Source: DATLZC01 sp037444005
GTDB taxonomy: Bacteria; Chloroflexota; Dehalococcoidia; DSTF01; JACRBR01
Assembly (NCBI GenBank): GCA_037444005.1
Contig: JBBING010000008.1
Coordinates: 1 to 55,794 of the forward strand
Length of the DNA stretch: 55,794 nt
Direction of reading: 5' to 3'
Shown: positions 33,496-43,419 of the stretch, piece by piece
Layout of the letters: each line of letters opens with the position of its first letter
Position numbering within the stretch: position 1 is the first letter of the stretch
The notes under the pieces: generated by a model
The model's input: the letters and a program-made list of their open reading frames with translations, nothing else
Told to the model about the DNA's origin: nothing
The model's database searches: none
Program-made: the position numbers and the translations under genes

Positions 33496-36273
33496 ATGGC
33501 CGTTGGTCCACGTGACCGCTTCGGAAGCCGCGCGACGCTCCGGGTCGCCGACGTACCGTACCACATCTTTCGGCTCGATGCTCTGGAACAACGGGGCATT
33601 GGACGTATCGATCGCCTGCCGCACTCGCTGAAAATCCTGCTCGAAAACCTCCTGCGGCGCGAGGACGGCCACACCGTCACCGAGGACGATGTGCGAGCCC
33701 TCGCCACGTGGACGCCGGGGGAGACGCCTGAACGCGAAATCGCCTTCATGCCCGCGCGCGTGCTCTTGCAGGACTTCACGGGCGTACCGGCTATCGTCGA
33801 CCTGGCGGCCATGCGGGACGCCATGCGCGAGCTGGGCGGCGACCCCCGCCGCATCAACCCGCTCCAGCCGGTCGATCTCGTCATCGACCACTCGGTGCAG
33901 GTGGACGTCTTTGGGAGCCCGGAGGCGTTTCGGGAGAACGCGCGCCTCGAACTCGAGCGCAACCGCGAGCGGTATGCGTTGCTGCGATGGGCCCAGGGCG
34001 CCTTCAGCGGGCTCCGCGTCATGCCCCCGGACATGGGCATCGTCCACCAGGTCAATCTCGAGTTTCTGGCCCGCGTGGTGTTCGTCCGCGGCGAGGGCGG
34101 TGAGGCCGAGGCGTACCCGGACACGCTCGTGGGCACCGATTCCCATACCACGATGGTGAACGGCCTCGGCGTCCTCGGTTGGGGGGTGGGCGGCATCGAG
34201 GCCGAGGCCGCGATGCTCGGCCAACCCGTCTCCATGCTGATCCCCGAGGTCGTCGGCTTCAAGCTCACCGGCCGGCTGCCGGAGGGCGCGACGGCGACCG
34301 ATCTCGTGCTGACGGTCACCCAGATGCTCCGCGCGAAGGGCGTCGTGGGGAAGTTCGTCGAGTTCTACGGCCCGGGGTTGTCGGCGTTGCCCGTGGCGAC
34401 GCGCGCGACCATCGCGAATATGGCGCCCGAGTACGGCGCGACGTGCGGATTCTTCCCGGTCGACGACGCCACCCTCGAGTACCTGCGCTTGACGGGACGC
34501 GACGAAGCGCACGTGCGGCTTGTCGAGGCGTACTGCAAAGAACAGGGCCTGTTCCGCACCGACGCGACGCCGGACCCGCTGTTCTCCGACACGCTGGAGC
34601 TCGACCTCGGAACCGTGGAGCCGAGCCTCGCGGGGCCGCGGCGTCCGCAGGATCGCGTGCCGCTGTCGTCGGCCAAGCGAGCGTTTCGGGAGGCGCTGGT
34701 GGCCACGTTGCGCGAGCAGGACCCATCGCTCAACGGCGACCGGCTCATGAAGTGGGTCGAAGAGGGTGGCGCGCTCGAGACGGAGGCGCCGTCGCCCGAG
34801 GCCGCTGCTGTGGCGAAGCGCGTCCCCGTGCGTACCGACGGCCAGAGCTACGAACTGGAGCACGGCTCCGTGGTCATCGCCGCCATCACCAGTTGCACCA
34901 ACACCTCGAATCCCGAGGTCATGATCGGGGCCGGCCTGCTGGCGAAGAAGGCGGTCGAACGGGGGCTCCAGCGCAAGCCGTGGGTCAAGACCAGCCTCGC
35001 CCCCGGCTCGAAAGTCGTCACCGACTACTTGGCCGAGGCCGGGTTGCTGCCGTATCTCGAGCGCCTGGGCTTCTACCTGGTGGGCTACGGTTGCACGACC
35101 TGCATCGGCAACTCGGGTCCGCTGCCGCCCGAGATTGCGGCGGCCATCGAGGAGGGGAAGCTCGTCGCCGCGGCCGTCCTGTCGGGTAACCGCAACTTCG
35201 AGGGCCGAATCAACCCGCTGGTGCGGGCGAACTACCTGGCCTCGCCGCCGCTCGTGGTGGCGTACGCGATCGCGGGTACGATGGATTTCGACCCGTTCAA
35301 CGACCCCCTCGGCGTCGACCCGGATGGAAGGCCCGTCTATCTTCGCGACATCTGGCCGGACCAGCGCGAGATCCAGCAGGCCATGCAGGTCATCCGCTCG
35401 GAGATGTTCCAGCGCGAGTACGGGTCCGCGTTCGAAGGCACAGAGGAGTGGCGAGCGCTGCCGGTTCCCTCGGGTGACCACTTCGCCTGGGATCCGGACT
35501 CGACCTACGTGCGCAAGCCGCCGTTCTTCGACGCGATTCCCCGAGAGCCAGCGCCTCCGGGCGACATCCTCGGCGCGCGGGTGTTGGTCTGGGTCGGCGA
35601 TTCTGTGACCACCGACCACATCTCCCCGGCAGGCTCGATCGCGAAGGACAGCCCCGCGGGACGCTACCTCATCGAGCACGGCGTCGAACCGAAGGCCTTC
35701 AACTCCTACGGCGCGCGCCGCGGCAACCACGAGGTGATGATGCGAGGGACGTTCGCCAACGTGCGCCTCCGCAACCGCCTCGCGCCGGGAACGGAGGGCG
35801 GGTGGACGCGGCATCTCCCCGACGGCGAGCAGATGAGCGTGTACGACGCCGCGATGCGGTATCGCGAGGAAGGCGTTCCGCTGGTGGTAATCGCCGGCAA
35901 GGAGTATGGCTCGGGCTCGTCACGGGACTGGGCGGCGAAGGGCCCGGCGCTGCTCGGCGTGCGCGCCGCCATCGCTGAGAGCTTCGAGCGGATCCACCGG
36001 AGCAACCTGGTGGGGATGGGCGTGCTGCCCCTGCAGTTCGAGCCCGGCGAATCGGCGGAGTCCCTCGGCCTTACCGGGCTCGAGCGGTTCGACATCGAGG
36101 GCATCGCTTCCGGCCTCCAGCCGGGCAAGCGGCTCACCGTTCGCGCCCGCTCCGACGATGGCCGCGAGAAGCGGTTCACCGTCATCGCCCGCGTGGACAC
36201 GCCTGTCGAGGTCGAATACTACCGGCATGGCGGCATCCTGCCCTACGTCCTCCGGCAGCTCGTGAGCGGATAG
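33496..36273 (+). CDS. acnA: Aconitate hydratase (AcnA type)
   Basis: TCA-cycle enzyme that interconverts citrate and isocitrate through cis-aconitate, using a 4Fe-4S cluster. The 925-residue protein has DLVIDHSVQVD, the substrate-binding GTDSHTTMVNGLGVLGWG, AITSCTNTSNPEV and VGYGCTTCIGNSGPL; the last two supply the three cluster cysteines. The C-terminal swivel domain contains SDSVTTDHISPAG-type text (SVTTDHISPAGSI) and IAGKEYGSGSSRDWAAKG. The order and length match AcnA/IRP1-type aconitase. ATG 33496 is 6 nt after GGAAGGAG. With KorAB it provides part of an oxidative or reductive cycle. Confidence 0.96.
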   Translation: MAVGPRDRFGSRATLRVADVPYHIFRLDALEQRGIGRIDRLPHSLKILLENLLRREDGHTVTEDDVRALATWTPGETPEREIAFMPARVLLQDFTGVPAIVDLAAMRDAMRELGGDPRRINPLQPVDLVIDHSVQVDVFGSPEAFRENARLELERNRERYALLRWAQGAFSGLRVMPPDMGIVHQVNLEFLARVVFVRGEGGEAEAYPDTLVGTDSHTTMVNGLGVLGWGVGGIEAEAAMLGQPVSMLIPEVVGFKLTGRLPEGATATDLVLTVTQMLRAKGVVGKFVEFYGPGLSALPVATRATIANMAPEYGATCGFFPVDDATLEYLRLTGRDEAHVRLVEAYCKEQGLFRTDATPDPLFSDTLELDLGTVEPSLAGPRRPQDRVPLSSAKRAFREALVATLREQDPSLNGDRLMKWVEEGGALETEAPSPEAAAVAKRVPVRTDGQSYELEHGSVVIAAITSCTNTSNPEVMIGAGLLAKKAVERGLQRKPWVKTSLAPGSKVVTDYLAEAGLLPYLERLGFYLVGYGCTTCIGNSGPLPPEIAAAIEEGKLVAAAVLSGNRNFEGRINPLVRANYLASPPLVVAYAIAGTMDFDPFNDPLGVDPDGRPVYLRDIWPDQREIQQAMQVIRSEMFQREYGSAFEGTEEWRALPVPSGDHFAWDPDSTYVRKPPFFDAIPREPAPPGDILGARVLVWVGDSVTTDHISPAGSIAKDSPAGRYLIEHGVEPKAFNSYGARRGNHEVMMRGTFANVRLRNRLAPGTEGGWTRHLPDGEQMSVYDAAMRYREEGVPLVVIAGKEYGSGSSRDWAAKGPALLGVRAAIAESFERIHRSNLVGMGVLPLQFEPGESAESLGLTGLERFDIEGIASGLQPGKRLTVRARSDDGREKRFTVIARVDTPVEVEYYRHGGILPYVLRQLVSG

Positions 36274-36369
36274 GACCGGGGTCCTCGCATCCTCCCGGGG
36301 CGCTGGTCTCGCCGCGCGACCGCCCGTACAATGCGTGGCTGAGCCGGAATCGACGGGAGGTGTCGCTTG

Positions 36370-37167
36370 GTGACGCTGCAGGAGCTGCTGGAACGATTGC
36401 GTCGACTCGACCCCGGGATGCGGGTCGCGGCCGGCCTCGGCGGAGTGGCGCTGGTCGCGGTCGTCGCGCTCGGAATCGCGTTCGCGGCGGGCGCGTTCGG
36501 CTCGGGAGGCTCGGACGACGAACGGGTCGTCGGCGGGACCCCTTCAGCGACGGCGGGCCCTACGAACACCGCGACGAGCGTGCCTCCGACGGAGGGCGTC
36601 TCGGGAGGCCATCTGACTCCGGAGCCGAGCTCGGGGCTGGCGCCCACGCTCACCGACGAGGACCTGCGGATGCGCGGGCCGGGCACCACCGTGTCGGGCA
36701 CGTTCCGCGGAACGAGGCTCATCATCCCGAAGATCGGCGTCGACGCGCCCTTCACCGTGCGGACGGTGGGTCCTGACGGCGTGATGGGGAACCCCAAGGG
36801 CCCCACGGACGTCGTGTGGTACGACTTCTCGCCCAACTCCAACGCACGGGGCGGCATCCCGGGCGTCGGCGGCAACTCGATCATCTCCGGCCACGTCGAC
36901 TACGTGAACTACGGGCCGGCCGTCTTCTGGAACCTGCGCCAGTTGGAGCCCGGCGACGAAATCCAGATCGTGCTCGACGACGGCACGGTTCTCAAGTACG
37001 TGGTGGAATGGAACCGCACAGCCGACGAGGACAAGGCGAACTGGGGGGAGATCGTGCGCGCCACGCTGCAGGAGTCGCTCACTCTCATCACGTGCACGGG
37101 GACCTTCAATCCGGCCACCCGGACCTACAACCTGCGGCAGATTGTGTGGGCCGTGCGCGTGAGCTAG
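36370..37167 (+). CDS. Class F sortase
   Basis: Membrane-anchored transpeptidase that would attach surface proteins. The 265-residue protein has a short N-terminal cytoplasmic stretch, a transmembrane helix (about residues 18-44), a Thr/Pro-rich linker, then the sortase barrel. Catalytic residues are seen in order: His in SGHVDY, Cys in LITCTGTF and Arg in YNLRQIV, matching the class F pattern found in Actinobacteria and Chloroflexi. GTG 36370 lies 9 nt after GGGAGG; a TTG at 36367 is an alternative. A TACAAT box at 36327-36332 may be its -10. No LPxTG-type substrate gene is adjacent. Confidence 0.85.
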   Translation: MTLQELLERLRRLDPGMRVAAGLGGVALVAVVALGIAFAAGAFGSGGSDDERVVGGTPSATAGPTNTATSVPPTEGVSGGHLTPEPSSGLAPTLTDEDLRMRGPGTTVSGTFRGTRLIIPKIGVDAPFTVRTVGPDGVMGNPKGPTDVVWYDFSPNSNARGGIPGVGGNSIISGHVDYVNYGPAVFWNLRQLEPGDEIQIVLDDGTVLKYVVEWNRTADEDKANWGEIVRATLQESLTLITCTGTFNPATRTYNLRQIVWAVRVS

Positions 37168-37180
37168 CGCCGGCCGTTCG

Positions 37181-40100
37181 TCAGTCCGAAGCAGCGGCCT
37201 GCGCGAGGACGCTCCGGGCCAGCGCGGCGAGCTCCGCAGGATCGCCGGGGCTGCGTTCGATCCCCGGCTGGACGAATACGTAGGTCACCGACCGCACGGG
37301 CTTTCCGGTCGCGGCCTCGACGCCGAGCACGTAGAGTCCCGCCTGGAGACGGTACGTCTCCAGGCGCCGGTCGACCGCGTCCGGCGGCACACTGTCCGTC
37401 TTCCAGTCGATGATCTCGAGCCCCTCCGTCGTCTCGATGACGAGATCGACGAAGCCCTCGAGCGTGACGCCGTCAACGTTCGCCGCGAACGGCGCCTCGC
37501 GCACCGCTCTCGCGGCCGACCGCGCCCGCTGCGCCGCGTGTGTGGTCAGGGCCCTCCGCACGAGGGCGGCGACCTCCTCCGCGCGGTCGGGGATGGCTTC
37601 GGCGACAGCTTGCGCGCGGGCGAACGACGCGATGGTGGCCTCGTCGGCGTCGAGGCCGACGCTCTGGATGGCCGCGTGGACCGCCCGTCCCAGGCGGGTG
37701 CTTCCCTTGCCCCGCGCCCAGGGCTCGCCCTCGTCTGTGGGATGCTCCTCGTCCGGGGTGTCGGGGGCGAACGGCTGGAGCCGCCCCAGCGCCGTTGCGC
37801 TGGTGTACCGGCGCCGTGTGGCGGACGCCACCAGTTCTCGCCGGCGGGTCCGAAAGCGATCGGCGTCGGAGTCATCGGGCAGGTCGACCTGCAGGCCGGC
37901 GAACGGGTTCTGCGCGGGCGACACGGGCGCGGGAGGCGGCGCTTCCGGCGCATAGGACTGAGCGCCCGCAGCGATCAGCCGCCGCGCGAAGGAGTCTCTG
38001 TTACGCCTGTGATAGAGGGAGACGAGGAGATGGTCGCGCGCCCGCGTCGCGGCCACGTACAGCAGCCGGCCACGTTCCGCCTCCTCGTGTTCCTGTTCGG
38101 CGTGACGAAGCGTCGGGTCGCCGAGCTCGAAGCCGGGAGAAGATGACCTCCCTACCCTGAGATGGACCCGCTCGCTGTCGCGGTCGGCCGTCAGTATCGC
38201 GGTGTCCCGCGACGGGCCGACACCGAGGCCGGCCAGGATAACGATGGGGAACTCGAGTCCCTTCGCGCCGTGGATGGTGAGCACGCGCACGGCGTCTTCG
38301 TCGTCGTCGATGCCCGCGCCCTCGTGGTCGAGCATCTTTTCCCGGGTGGCGCGCCGCTCGAGCCACAGGATGAAGGCGCGCAGACTTTGCGGGCCGTCGG
38401 CCTCGAACTTGCGCGCCTGCTCCGCTACGAAGCGCACCCGGCGGAAACTGTTCCTGTCCCCCCGGTCCAGAATGCCGATCTCCGCCAGCCCGCGGTCTCG
38501 CGCGAATCGCTCGACGAGCGCGGCGAGGGACCCGTCGTGCCGCCGATGGTGGTAGTCGCGAAGGACGCGGAGGGCGTCGGCGACGGGCCCCGTACGCTGC
38601 TCGAGGTCGGGATTGAGGTAATCGAAGCGCCCGCCCGCCGCCCTAAACCTCGCGATGTCGACGTCCGAGCAGGCGAACGCCGGGCTCCTGAGCGCCGCGA
38701 CGATTGCGACCTCGTCGGCCGGGTCGTCGATGGCCGTCAGGCAGTTGATGAGGTCGCGCACCTCCTGCGTCTGATAGACCAGGCTGCCTCCTTCGACCCG
38801 GTAGGGAATGCGCGCGCGCTGGAGCGCTCGCTCGAGCGCTCCGAGGGACGTGCGCGTGGGGATGAGGATGGCGATATCGCGGAATCGCGCGGGGCGGCGG
38901 GTCCCATCACGGTCGGCGACCTCCCAGGGCTCGGTGACGGCTTGCCAGCACCAGGCTGCGACGGCTTCGGCCTCGATCCGCCGGAGCTGGGCAGCGTTGG
39001 CGTCGACTTCGCCCCCGAACCAGGCCACGTCGGGGCCGCGCAGGTTCATCTCCCGCGTGTGCGCGATGGCGTGGTACCGGGGCTGGACCCGTGGTCGCGC
39101 GCCGTCCCCGATGAGCTCCTGGAACACGGCGTTCACCCAGTCGACGATGGGACGGCGGCAGCGGCGGTTCATCACGAGCCGGGGAAACAGGCCGCCATCA
39201 GACTCGAATTGCTCCCTCGTGCGGGCATAGATGGCCATGTCGGCACGCCGGAAGCGGTAGATGGATTGCTTCGGGTCGCCTACGAGAAACAGGCGGCCCG
39301 GCTCGAGTTGGCCGGTCGCGGGGTTCGTCGCGAAGGCGAGCGCGATCTCGACCTGGAGGGGGTCGGTGTCCTGGAACTCGTCGATGAGCATCACGTCATA
39401 CCGGCGACGGAGCGCCTCGACAGCTTCGCCGTCGGAGGACAAGAGGTCGCGGACCCGAAGGATCAGGTCGTCGAATTCCATGACGCCCTCGCGTGCCCGC
39501 GCGTCGGCGTCCTCCCGCAGGAAGCGACAGACGATGGGCAACAGCCCCGCCAGCGCTTGCCGCCGGCGCGATTCGAGCGCCTCGGAGAGCGCTGCAATGA
39601 CCTCGCCTGCCGCCGCGCGCGCCTCGGCGACCTGTTCCGGCCCGCCCCAGTGGTCCCGGTTCCCCCGGTTGTCGACGCGTTGCGCGAACGTGTCTGCGTG
39701 GGCGGCGAGGATCGCGTCTTCCTCGTCCGGCTGGCGGGCGAGCCGGCCGAGGAGGCGGTCGAGCGCCTCGAAGCGCCGCCGCAGGTGGTCGTCCTCGGGA
39801 ACGAAGCGCCAGGCTACCGAGTCGAGGCGGCGCCGGAGCGCTGCGACATTGAGCGGCGCCGGGTCAGGCGGGTCCGCCGCCAGCTTCTCCACCAGCGGCA
39901 GGAGGTCCAGACGCTCGCGCAGGGCCCGCGCGAGCTCCTCGATGGAGCGCGGGGTCATCCCCAGCCGGAGCGCGCGGTCCATGGCCTGGACGGCGACGGA
40001 GTCGGATGCCAGCCCCTCGAGAAACAGAGGCCAGCGCTCCTGGAAACGACGCTCCGCCGCGACTTCGTCGGCGACGGCGAACGAGGGGTCGACGCCGGCC

Positions 40101-40453
40101 TGGGCCGCGAACGATCGCAGGACGCCGTGACAGAAGGAGTGGATGGTCGAGAACTCGGCCCGATCCAGCGACTCGAGGGCGCGGGCGATCCGCTGTTCGT
40201 GCAGGGGGTCGTCGCAGTTCGCCTTCTCGAGCGCGGTCCGGATGCGCTCGCGGAGCTCAGCGGAGGCCTTCTCGGTGAACGTGATGGCGACGATCCGCTC
40301 GACGGGCGTTCCGTTCAGCACGAGGGCGACGACTCTGTCGACGAGGGCGCTCGTCTTCCCGGTGCCGGCGCCCGCCTCCACGAACAGCGTGTCGTCGAGC
40401 CGCTCGCCGATGAGCCTGCGGGCCTCTTCCTCGAGACGCTCGAAGTTGTTCAC
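37181..40453 (-). CDS. addA: ATP-dependent helicase/nuclease, AddA-like
   Basis: UvrD-family helicase with a C-terminal PD-(D/E)XK nuclease, the AddA partner in recombinational repair of double-strand breaks. The 1090-residue protein has Walker A EAGAGTGKTSALVDR, FTEKASAELRERIR, DRAEFSTIHSFCHG, Walker B MLIDEFQDTDPLQ, GDPKQSIYRFRRAD, TIHGAKGLEFPIV and the final nuclease box EGFVDLVIETTEGLEIIDWKTD. I start at GTG 40453, which overlaps the addB stop (GTGA). Together with AddB it would unwind and resect broken ends. Confidence 0.9.
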   Translation of the reverse strand: MNNFERLEEEARRLIGERLDDTLFVEAGAGTGKTSALVDRVVALVLNGTPVERIVAITFTEKASAELRERIRTALEKANCDDPLHEQRIARALESLDRAEFSTIHSFCHGVLRSFAAQAGVDPSFAVADEVAAERRFQERWPLFLEGLASDSVAVQAMDRALRLGMTPRSIEELARALRERLDLLPLVEKLAADPPDPAPLNVAALRRRLDSVAWRFVPEDDHLRRRFEALDRLLGRLARQPDEEDAILAAHADTFAQRVDNRGNRDHWGGPEQVAEARAAAGEVIAALSEALESRRRQALAGLLPIVCRFLREDADARAREGVMEFDDLILRVRDLLSSDGEAVEALRRRYDVMLIDEFQDTDPLQVEIALAFATNPATGQLEPGRLFLVGDPKQSIYRFRRADMAIYARTREQFESDGGLFPRLVMNRRCRRPIVDWVNAVFQELIGDGARPRVQPRYHAIAHTREMNLRGPDVAWFGGEVDANAAQLRRIEAEAVAAWCWQAVTEPWEVADRDGTRRPARFRDIAILIPTRTSLGALERALQRARIPYRVEGGSLVYQTQEVRDLINCLTAIDDPADEVAIVAALRSPAFACSDVDIARFRAAGGRFDYLNPDLEQRTGPVADALRVLRDYHHRRHDGSLAALVERFARDRGLAEIGILDRGDRNSFRRVRFVAEQARKFEADGPQSLRAFILWLERRATREKMLDHEGAGIDDDEDAVRVLTIHGAKGLEFPIVILAGLGVGPSRDTAILTADRDSERVHLRVGRSSSPGFELGDPTLRHAEQEHEEAERGRLLYVAATRARDHLLVSLYHRRNRDSFARRLIAAGAQSYAPEAPPPAPVSPAQNPFAGLQVDLPDDSDADRFRTRRRELVASATRRRYTSATALGRLQPFAPDTPDEEHPTDEGEPWARGKGSTRLGRAVHAAIQSVGLDADEATIASFARAQAVAEAIPDRAEEVAALVRRALTTHAAQRARSAARAVREAPFAANVDGVTLEGFVDLVIETTEGLEIIDWKTDSVPPDAVDRRLETYRLQAGLYVLGVEAATGKPVRSVTYVFVQPGIERSPGDPAELAALARSVLAQAAASD

Positions 40454-43419
40454 GAGCCGTCCCCCCGCGCGGCCTCGCCGACGGCGAGCCATGCCCGGAA
40501 GTCGGCGTGCGCGCCCTTCTCCTCGAATTCATCGTCGCGGCGCCGGGAGCAGATGCGGTCAAAGTCGCACCACTGGCAGTGCTCCCAGCCGCCGCTGCCT
40601 TCGTTCCCCGGCACGGCAGGGAACGCGCCCTGCGCGATGCCGGCGCCGATCGCCCTCACGATCGTCTCCAGGCGCTGGCGGACCTTCGGGGTCACGGCGA
40701 AGCCGATGCGTTCGAAGTTGCCCGCGTGCGTGATGAACCAGTACATGGCCTCGACCGTGGGCGCGTCGGGGACTGCGAGGGCATACGCCGCGAGCTGAAG
40801 CTTCGTGCCGTCGCCGAACGGGCGGTCCGGGCGAATGTCGCGATACGAAAAGGTCTTTCCCGTCTTGTAATCGATGACCCACGCGCGTCCGTCGTCGGCG
40901 CGGTCGATGCGGTCGACGAAGCCACGCAGCCTGACGCCTCCAACCTCGGTCTCGGGCAGCGGCGCCTCGAAGACGCTGGGCGCGGCGCCCGTAGCGGCGC
41001 GAAAGGCCTCGTCTTCGTCGAGAAAGGCCAGCAGGTCGGTGGTGAGGGTCCTGGCTTCGTGCGCGCCGTACGCGTCGAGGCCCGTTCGGCCGCGCTGCCG
41101 GACGGCGTCGAGCTCCTCGGCCAGCACATCGACAAGGCGGCGTCGGTCCTCGTCCGTCCACGGCTCGCGAGGGCGGGGCCTTCCCGCGCGGCGCAGCTCT
41201 TCGAAGAACCGCTGCAGCACCCGGTGCACGAGGTTGCCCCGCGTCAGCGGGTCCATGAGGTCGCGGTCCTCCGGCTCTTCGATCGCTCTCAGGCCCAGGA
41301 GCGCGTGGCACAGGAACTGGAACCCACACCGAGCGTAGCGTTCGAGCGCCGTCGGCGAGGTCGGGTCAGGGGCTCTGAGCCACACGGAGTCGCCGAGCGA
41401 CCGGAGATTTCCGTCCCACTCGGTGAAGTCAGCGCTGCGACGGGCGCGGAGCATCGTCACGGGACGCCACAGCCGATGCTCGCGGTCGACGTCTCGGCCC
41501 GAACGGCGGAGAAGAACGCTCTGACGGAGGGACAGCTCGCCCTCGTCGATCACGGGGCCGCGCAGCGCGAGGGTGAGGGTGGACGCGCCCCGGCGCAGCC
41601 AGCCGTCGCGCGAGGACGCCTGCCGCAGGTCGGACGCGGTGGCCAGCCCGGCGTCGCGCTGGCGAGCGTGGGCCACCATGAGCGGAGAGGGGTAGAACTC
41701 GCGCGTGCCTCCCGGCTCGTAGAGCGGGCACGTCCACACGAGAAGCTCGCTGGCGCTGGCGATCGCGCGCTCGGCCGCTTCGCGAGCCTGCTGGAGGCGG
41801 GCCACGCGGTCTTCGATGAAGGGATGGTCCTTCCGGAGGCTCGACCAGACGGCGTCGTCGAGGAGGGGTTCTGGTCCGGGGCCCGCCGGAAAGACGCCCT
41901 CGTACGCGCCGCACAGGATCACCCGCCGAAAGCGGAGCCCTGCGGCGGCCCGATAGTCGGCGATGAGCACGCCCTCGCCGAAACGGATCTCGCGCGTGTA
42001 CGCTGCCTCAAGGTTCACGCGGAGCATGCGGGCGAACGTGTCCAGATCGAACCGCCCGTCCACAGCGTCGATCGTTCCGAGCTGCTCGATGGCGTCCACG
42101 ACCTCCGGAAGCCCCGCGGCGTCCGGGCGGAAGTATTCGCCGACTACCTCGCGGAACTTCTCGATGAAACGGCGGGCGGGAAAGGGCGACGCGAGCGCGT
42201 CGAGACGGGCGGCGAGCCGTTCGACGACGCCACGCAACGCCTCGGCTTGGCCGCGCTCGAACTCGAGGCGACGAGCGTAGCGCTCGCGTTCCTGGATGTC
42301 CGACGACGCCAATAGGTCGTCGAGGAGGCGGCTGTGCGTCTCGAGCCGCTCTGGCCAGCGGTGCCGGCCTCGGGTGACGCCTGCGTCGCGGGAGACGCGG
42401 TCCCACACGTGCGGAAGGACGAGCTCATCGCCGGTGGACGACGGAACGCGGTCGCGCAGGGGAGCTACGGTGAAGAAGTCCATCACCGCTACCCGCGAGT
42501 AGTCGCTCGCGGGCAGTCCGAGGAGCGCGATCACGCCGCGGCCAGCGGCGGTTTCCATGAGCGGGATACCGGGACTCGGGGCGACGGGGACGCCCGCGGC
42601 TTCCAGCGCTTCCCGCACGAGCCGCGGGTACGTGTGGTCGGCGCCGTGGAACACCGCGATCTCGTGGAGGGCGACGCCCTCTTCTAGCGCCGCCAGGACC
42701 TCGCGGGCGACCTCGCGAGCCTCGGACGCGGGGTCGGGCGCGAGCACGAAGCGCATCTCGGCGCGCGCAGGCGCGTCCTGCACCCGGATGAACGCGGGCG
42801 CGCGCTCTTCGATGGCGGCGATGAGGCCGTCGGCGCCCGCCGAGCGCGCCGCCGGCGGCAGCGCGTAGACGACTCCGAGCTCGGCCGCGACGGCGCTCGA
42901 GCCCTCGCGCACGGCGGCAGCCGCGGCGTCGTACAGGTCCTCGGCGTCGTAGAACGACGCCGTGCGTTCGCGAAAGCGTCCGAAGAGGCGCAACGCTTCC
43001 CTCAGCGTCAGAGGGCCGTCGCGGACGGCGACGTCCTCGGGACTTCGGACGCCGCCCGCGCGCAGGCGGCGGAAGACGGCCCTCAGCGTGGTCGCGAGTC
43101 CGGGCAGGTCCCGGATTTTCTGGAAGGGACCTGTTGCTTCGCGCGCGACCTCGGCGGCCAGATAGTCGGCGATGGGACGGGCCAGGGGCCGGCGTCCTTC
43201 CGCCGCCAGACGGCCGGCGGCGATGAGCTCCGCGAGCCGCGGGAGCGTCTCGAAGCGCACGCCGGCGAACGGGGCGCGCTCCGCGAGGCGGCGACGGAGC
43301 TGCAGCGCCGCGATGTGCGAGGGGGCGATGACCGTCACCGGAGCGAGCGGGTCGGCGGCGCGGCCTCGGGCGATGGCGTCGAGCGCCGCCTCGATATCGA
43401 GCGGCGGGGAATCAGACAC
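40450..43419 (-). CDS. addB: AddB-like helicase-nuclease subunit with Fe-S cluster
   Basis: A 989-residue protein. The N-terminal half is helicase-like but I see no Walker A, as in AddB, where the helicase domain is inactive. The C-terminal PD-(D/E)XK nuclease domain shows LVHRVLQRFF, RLRGFVDRIDRADDGRAWVIDYKTGK and a QLAAYAL motif. Four cysteines, Cys in YARCGFQF before the nuclease and a C-x2-C-x5-C cluster in EHCQWCDFDRICSRR after it, match the AddB 4Fe-4S arrangement. Gene order WYL-addB-addA with overlaps (8 nt and a GTGA) implies one operon. Confidence 0.88.
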   Translation of the reverse strand: MSDSPPLDIEAALDAIARGRAADPLAPVTVIAPSHIAALQLRRRLAERAPFAGVRFETLPRLAELIAAGRLAAEGRRPLARPIADYLAAEVAREATGPFQKIRDLPGLATTLRAVFRRLRAGGVRSPEDVAVRDGPLTLREALRLFGRFRERTASFYDAEDLYDAAAAAVREGSSAVAAELGVVYALPPAARSAGADGLIAAIEERAPAFIRVQDAPARAEMRFVLAPDPASEAREVAREVLAALEEGVALHEIAVFHGADHTYPRLVREALEAAGVPVAPSPGIPLMETAAGRGVIALLGLPASDYSRVAVMDFFTVAPLRDRVPSSTGDELVLPHVWDRVSRDAGVTRGRHRWPERLETHSRLLDDLLASSDIQERERYARRLEFERGQAEALRGVVERLAARLDALASPFPARRFIEKFREVVGEYFRPDAAGLPEVVDAIEQLGTIDAVDGRFDLDTFARMLRVNLEAAYTREIRFGEGVLIADYRAAAGLRFRRVILCGAYEGVFPAGPGPEPLLDDAVWSSLRKDHPFIEDRVARLQQAREAAERAIASASELLVWTCPLYEPGGTREFYPSPLMVAHARQRDAGLATASDLRQASSRDGWLRRGASTLTLALRGPVIDEGELSLRQSVLLRRSGRDVDREHRLWRPVTMLRARRSADFTEWDGNLRSLGDSVWLRAPDPTSPTALERYARCGFQFLCHALLGLRAIEEPEDRDLMDPLTRGNLVHRVLQRFFEELRRAGRPRPREPWTDEDRRRLVDVLAEELDAVRQRGRTGLDAYGAHEARTLTTDLLAFLDEDEAFRAATGAAPSVFEAPLPETEVGGVRLRGFVDRIDRADDGRAWVIDYKTGKTFSYRDIRPDRPFGDGTKLQLAAYALAVPDAPTVEAMYWFITHAGNFERIGFAVTPKVRQRLETIVRAIGAGIAQGAFPAVPGNEGSGGWEHCQWCDFDRICSRRRDDEFEEKGAHADFRAWLAVGEAARGDGS

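Noticed and set aside
33286..35814. Minus-strand open frame of 842 codons opposite aconitase
   Set aside because: Antisense shadow of acnA; composition is Arg/His/Asp-rich without recognisable domains.
38162..42315. Plus-strand open frames opposite addA and addB (up to 878 codons)
   Set aside because: Antisense shadows of the two helicase-nuclease genes; no motifs.
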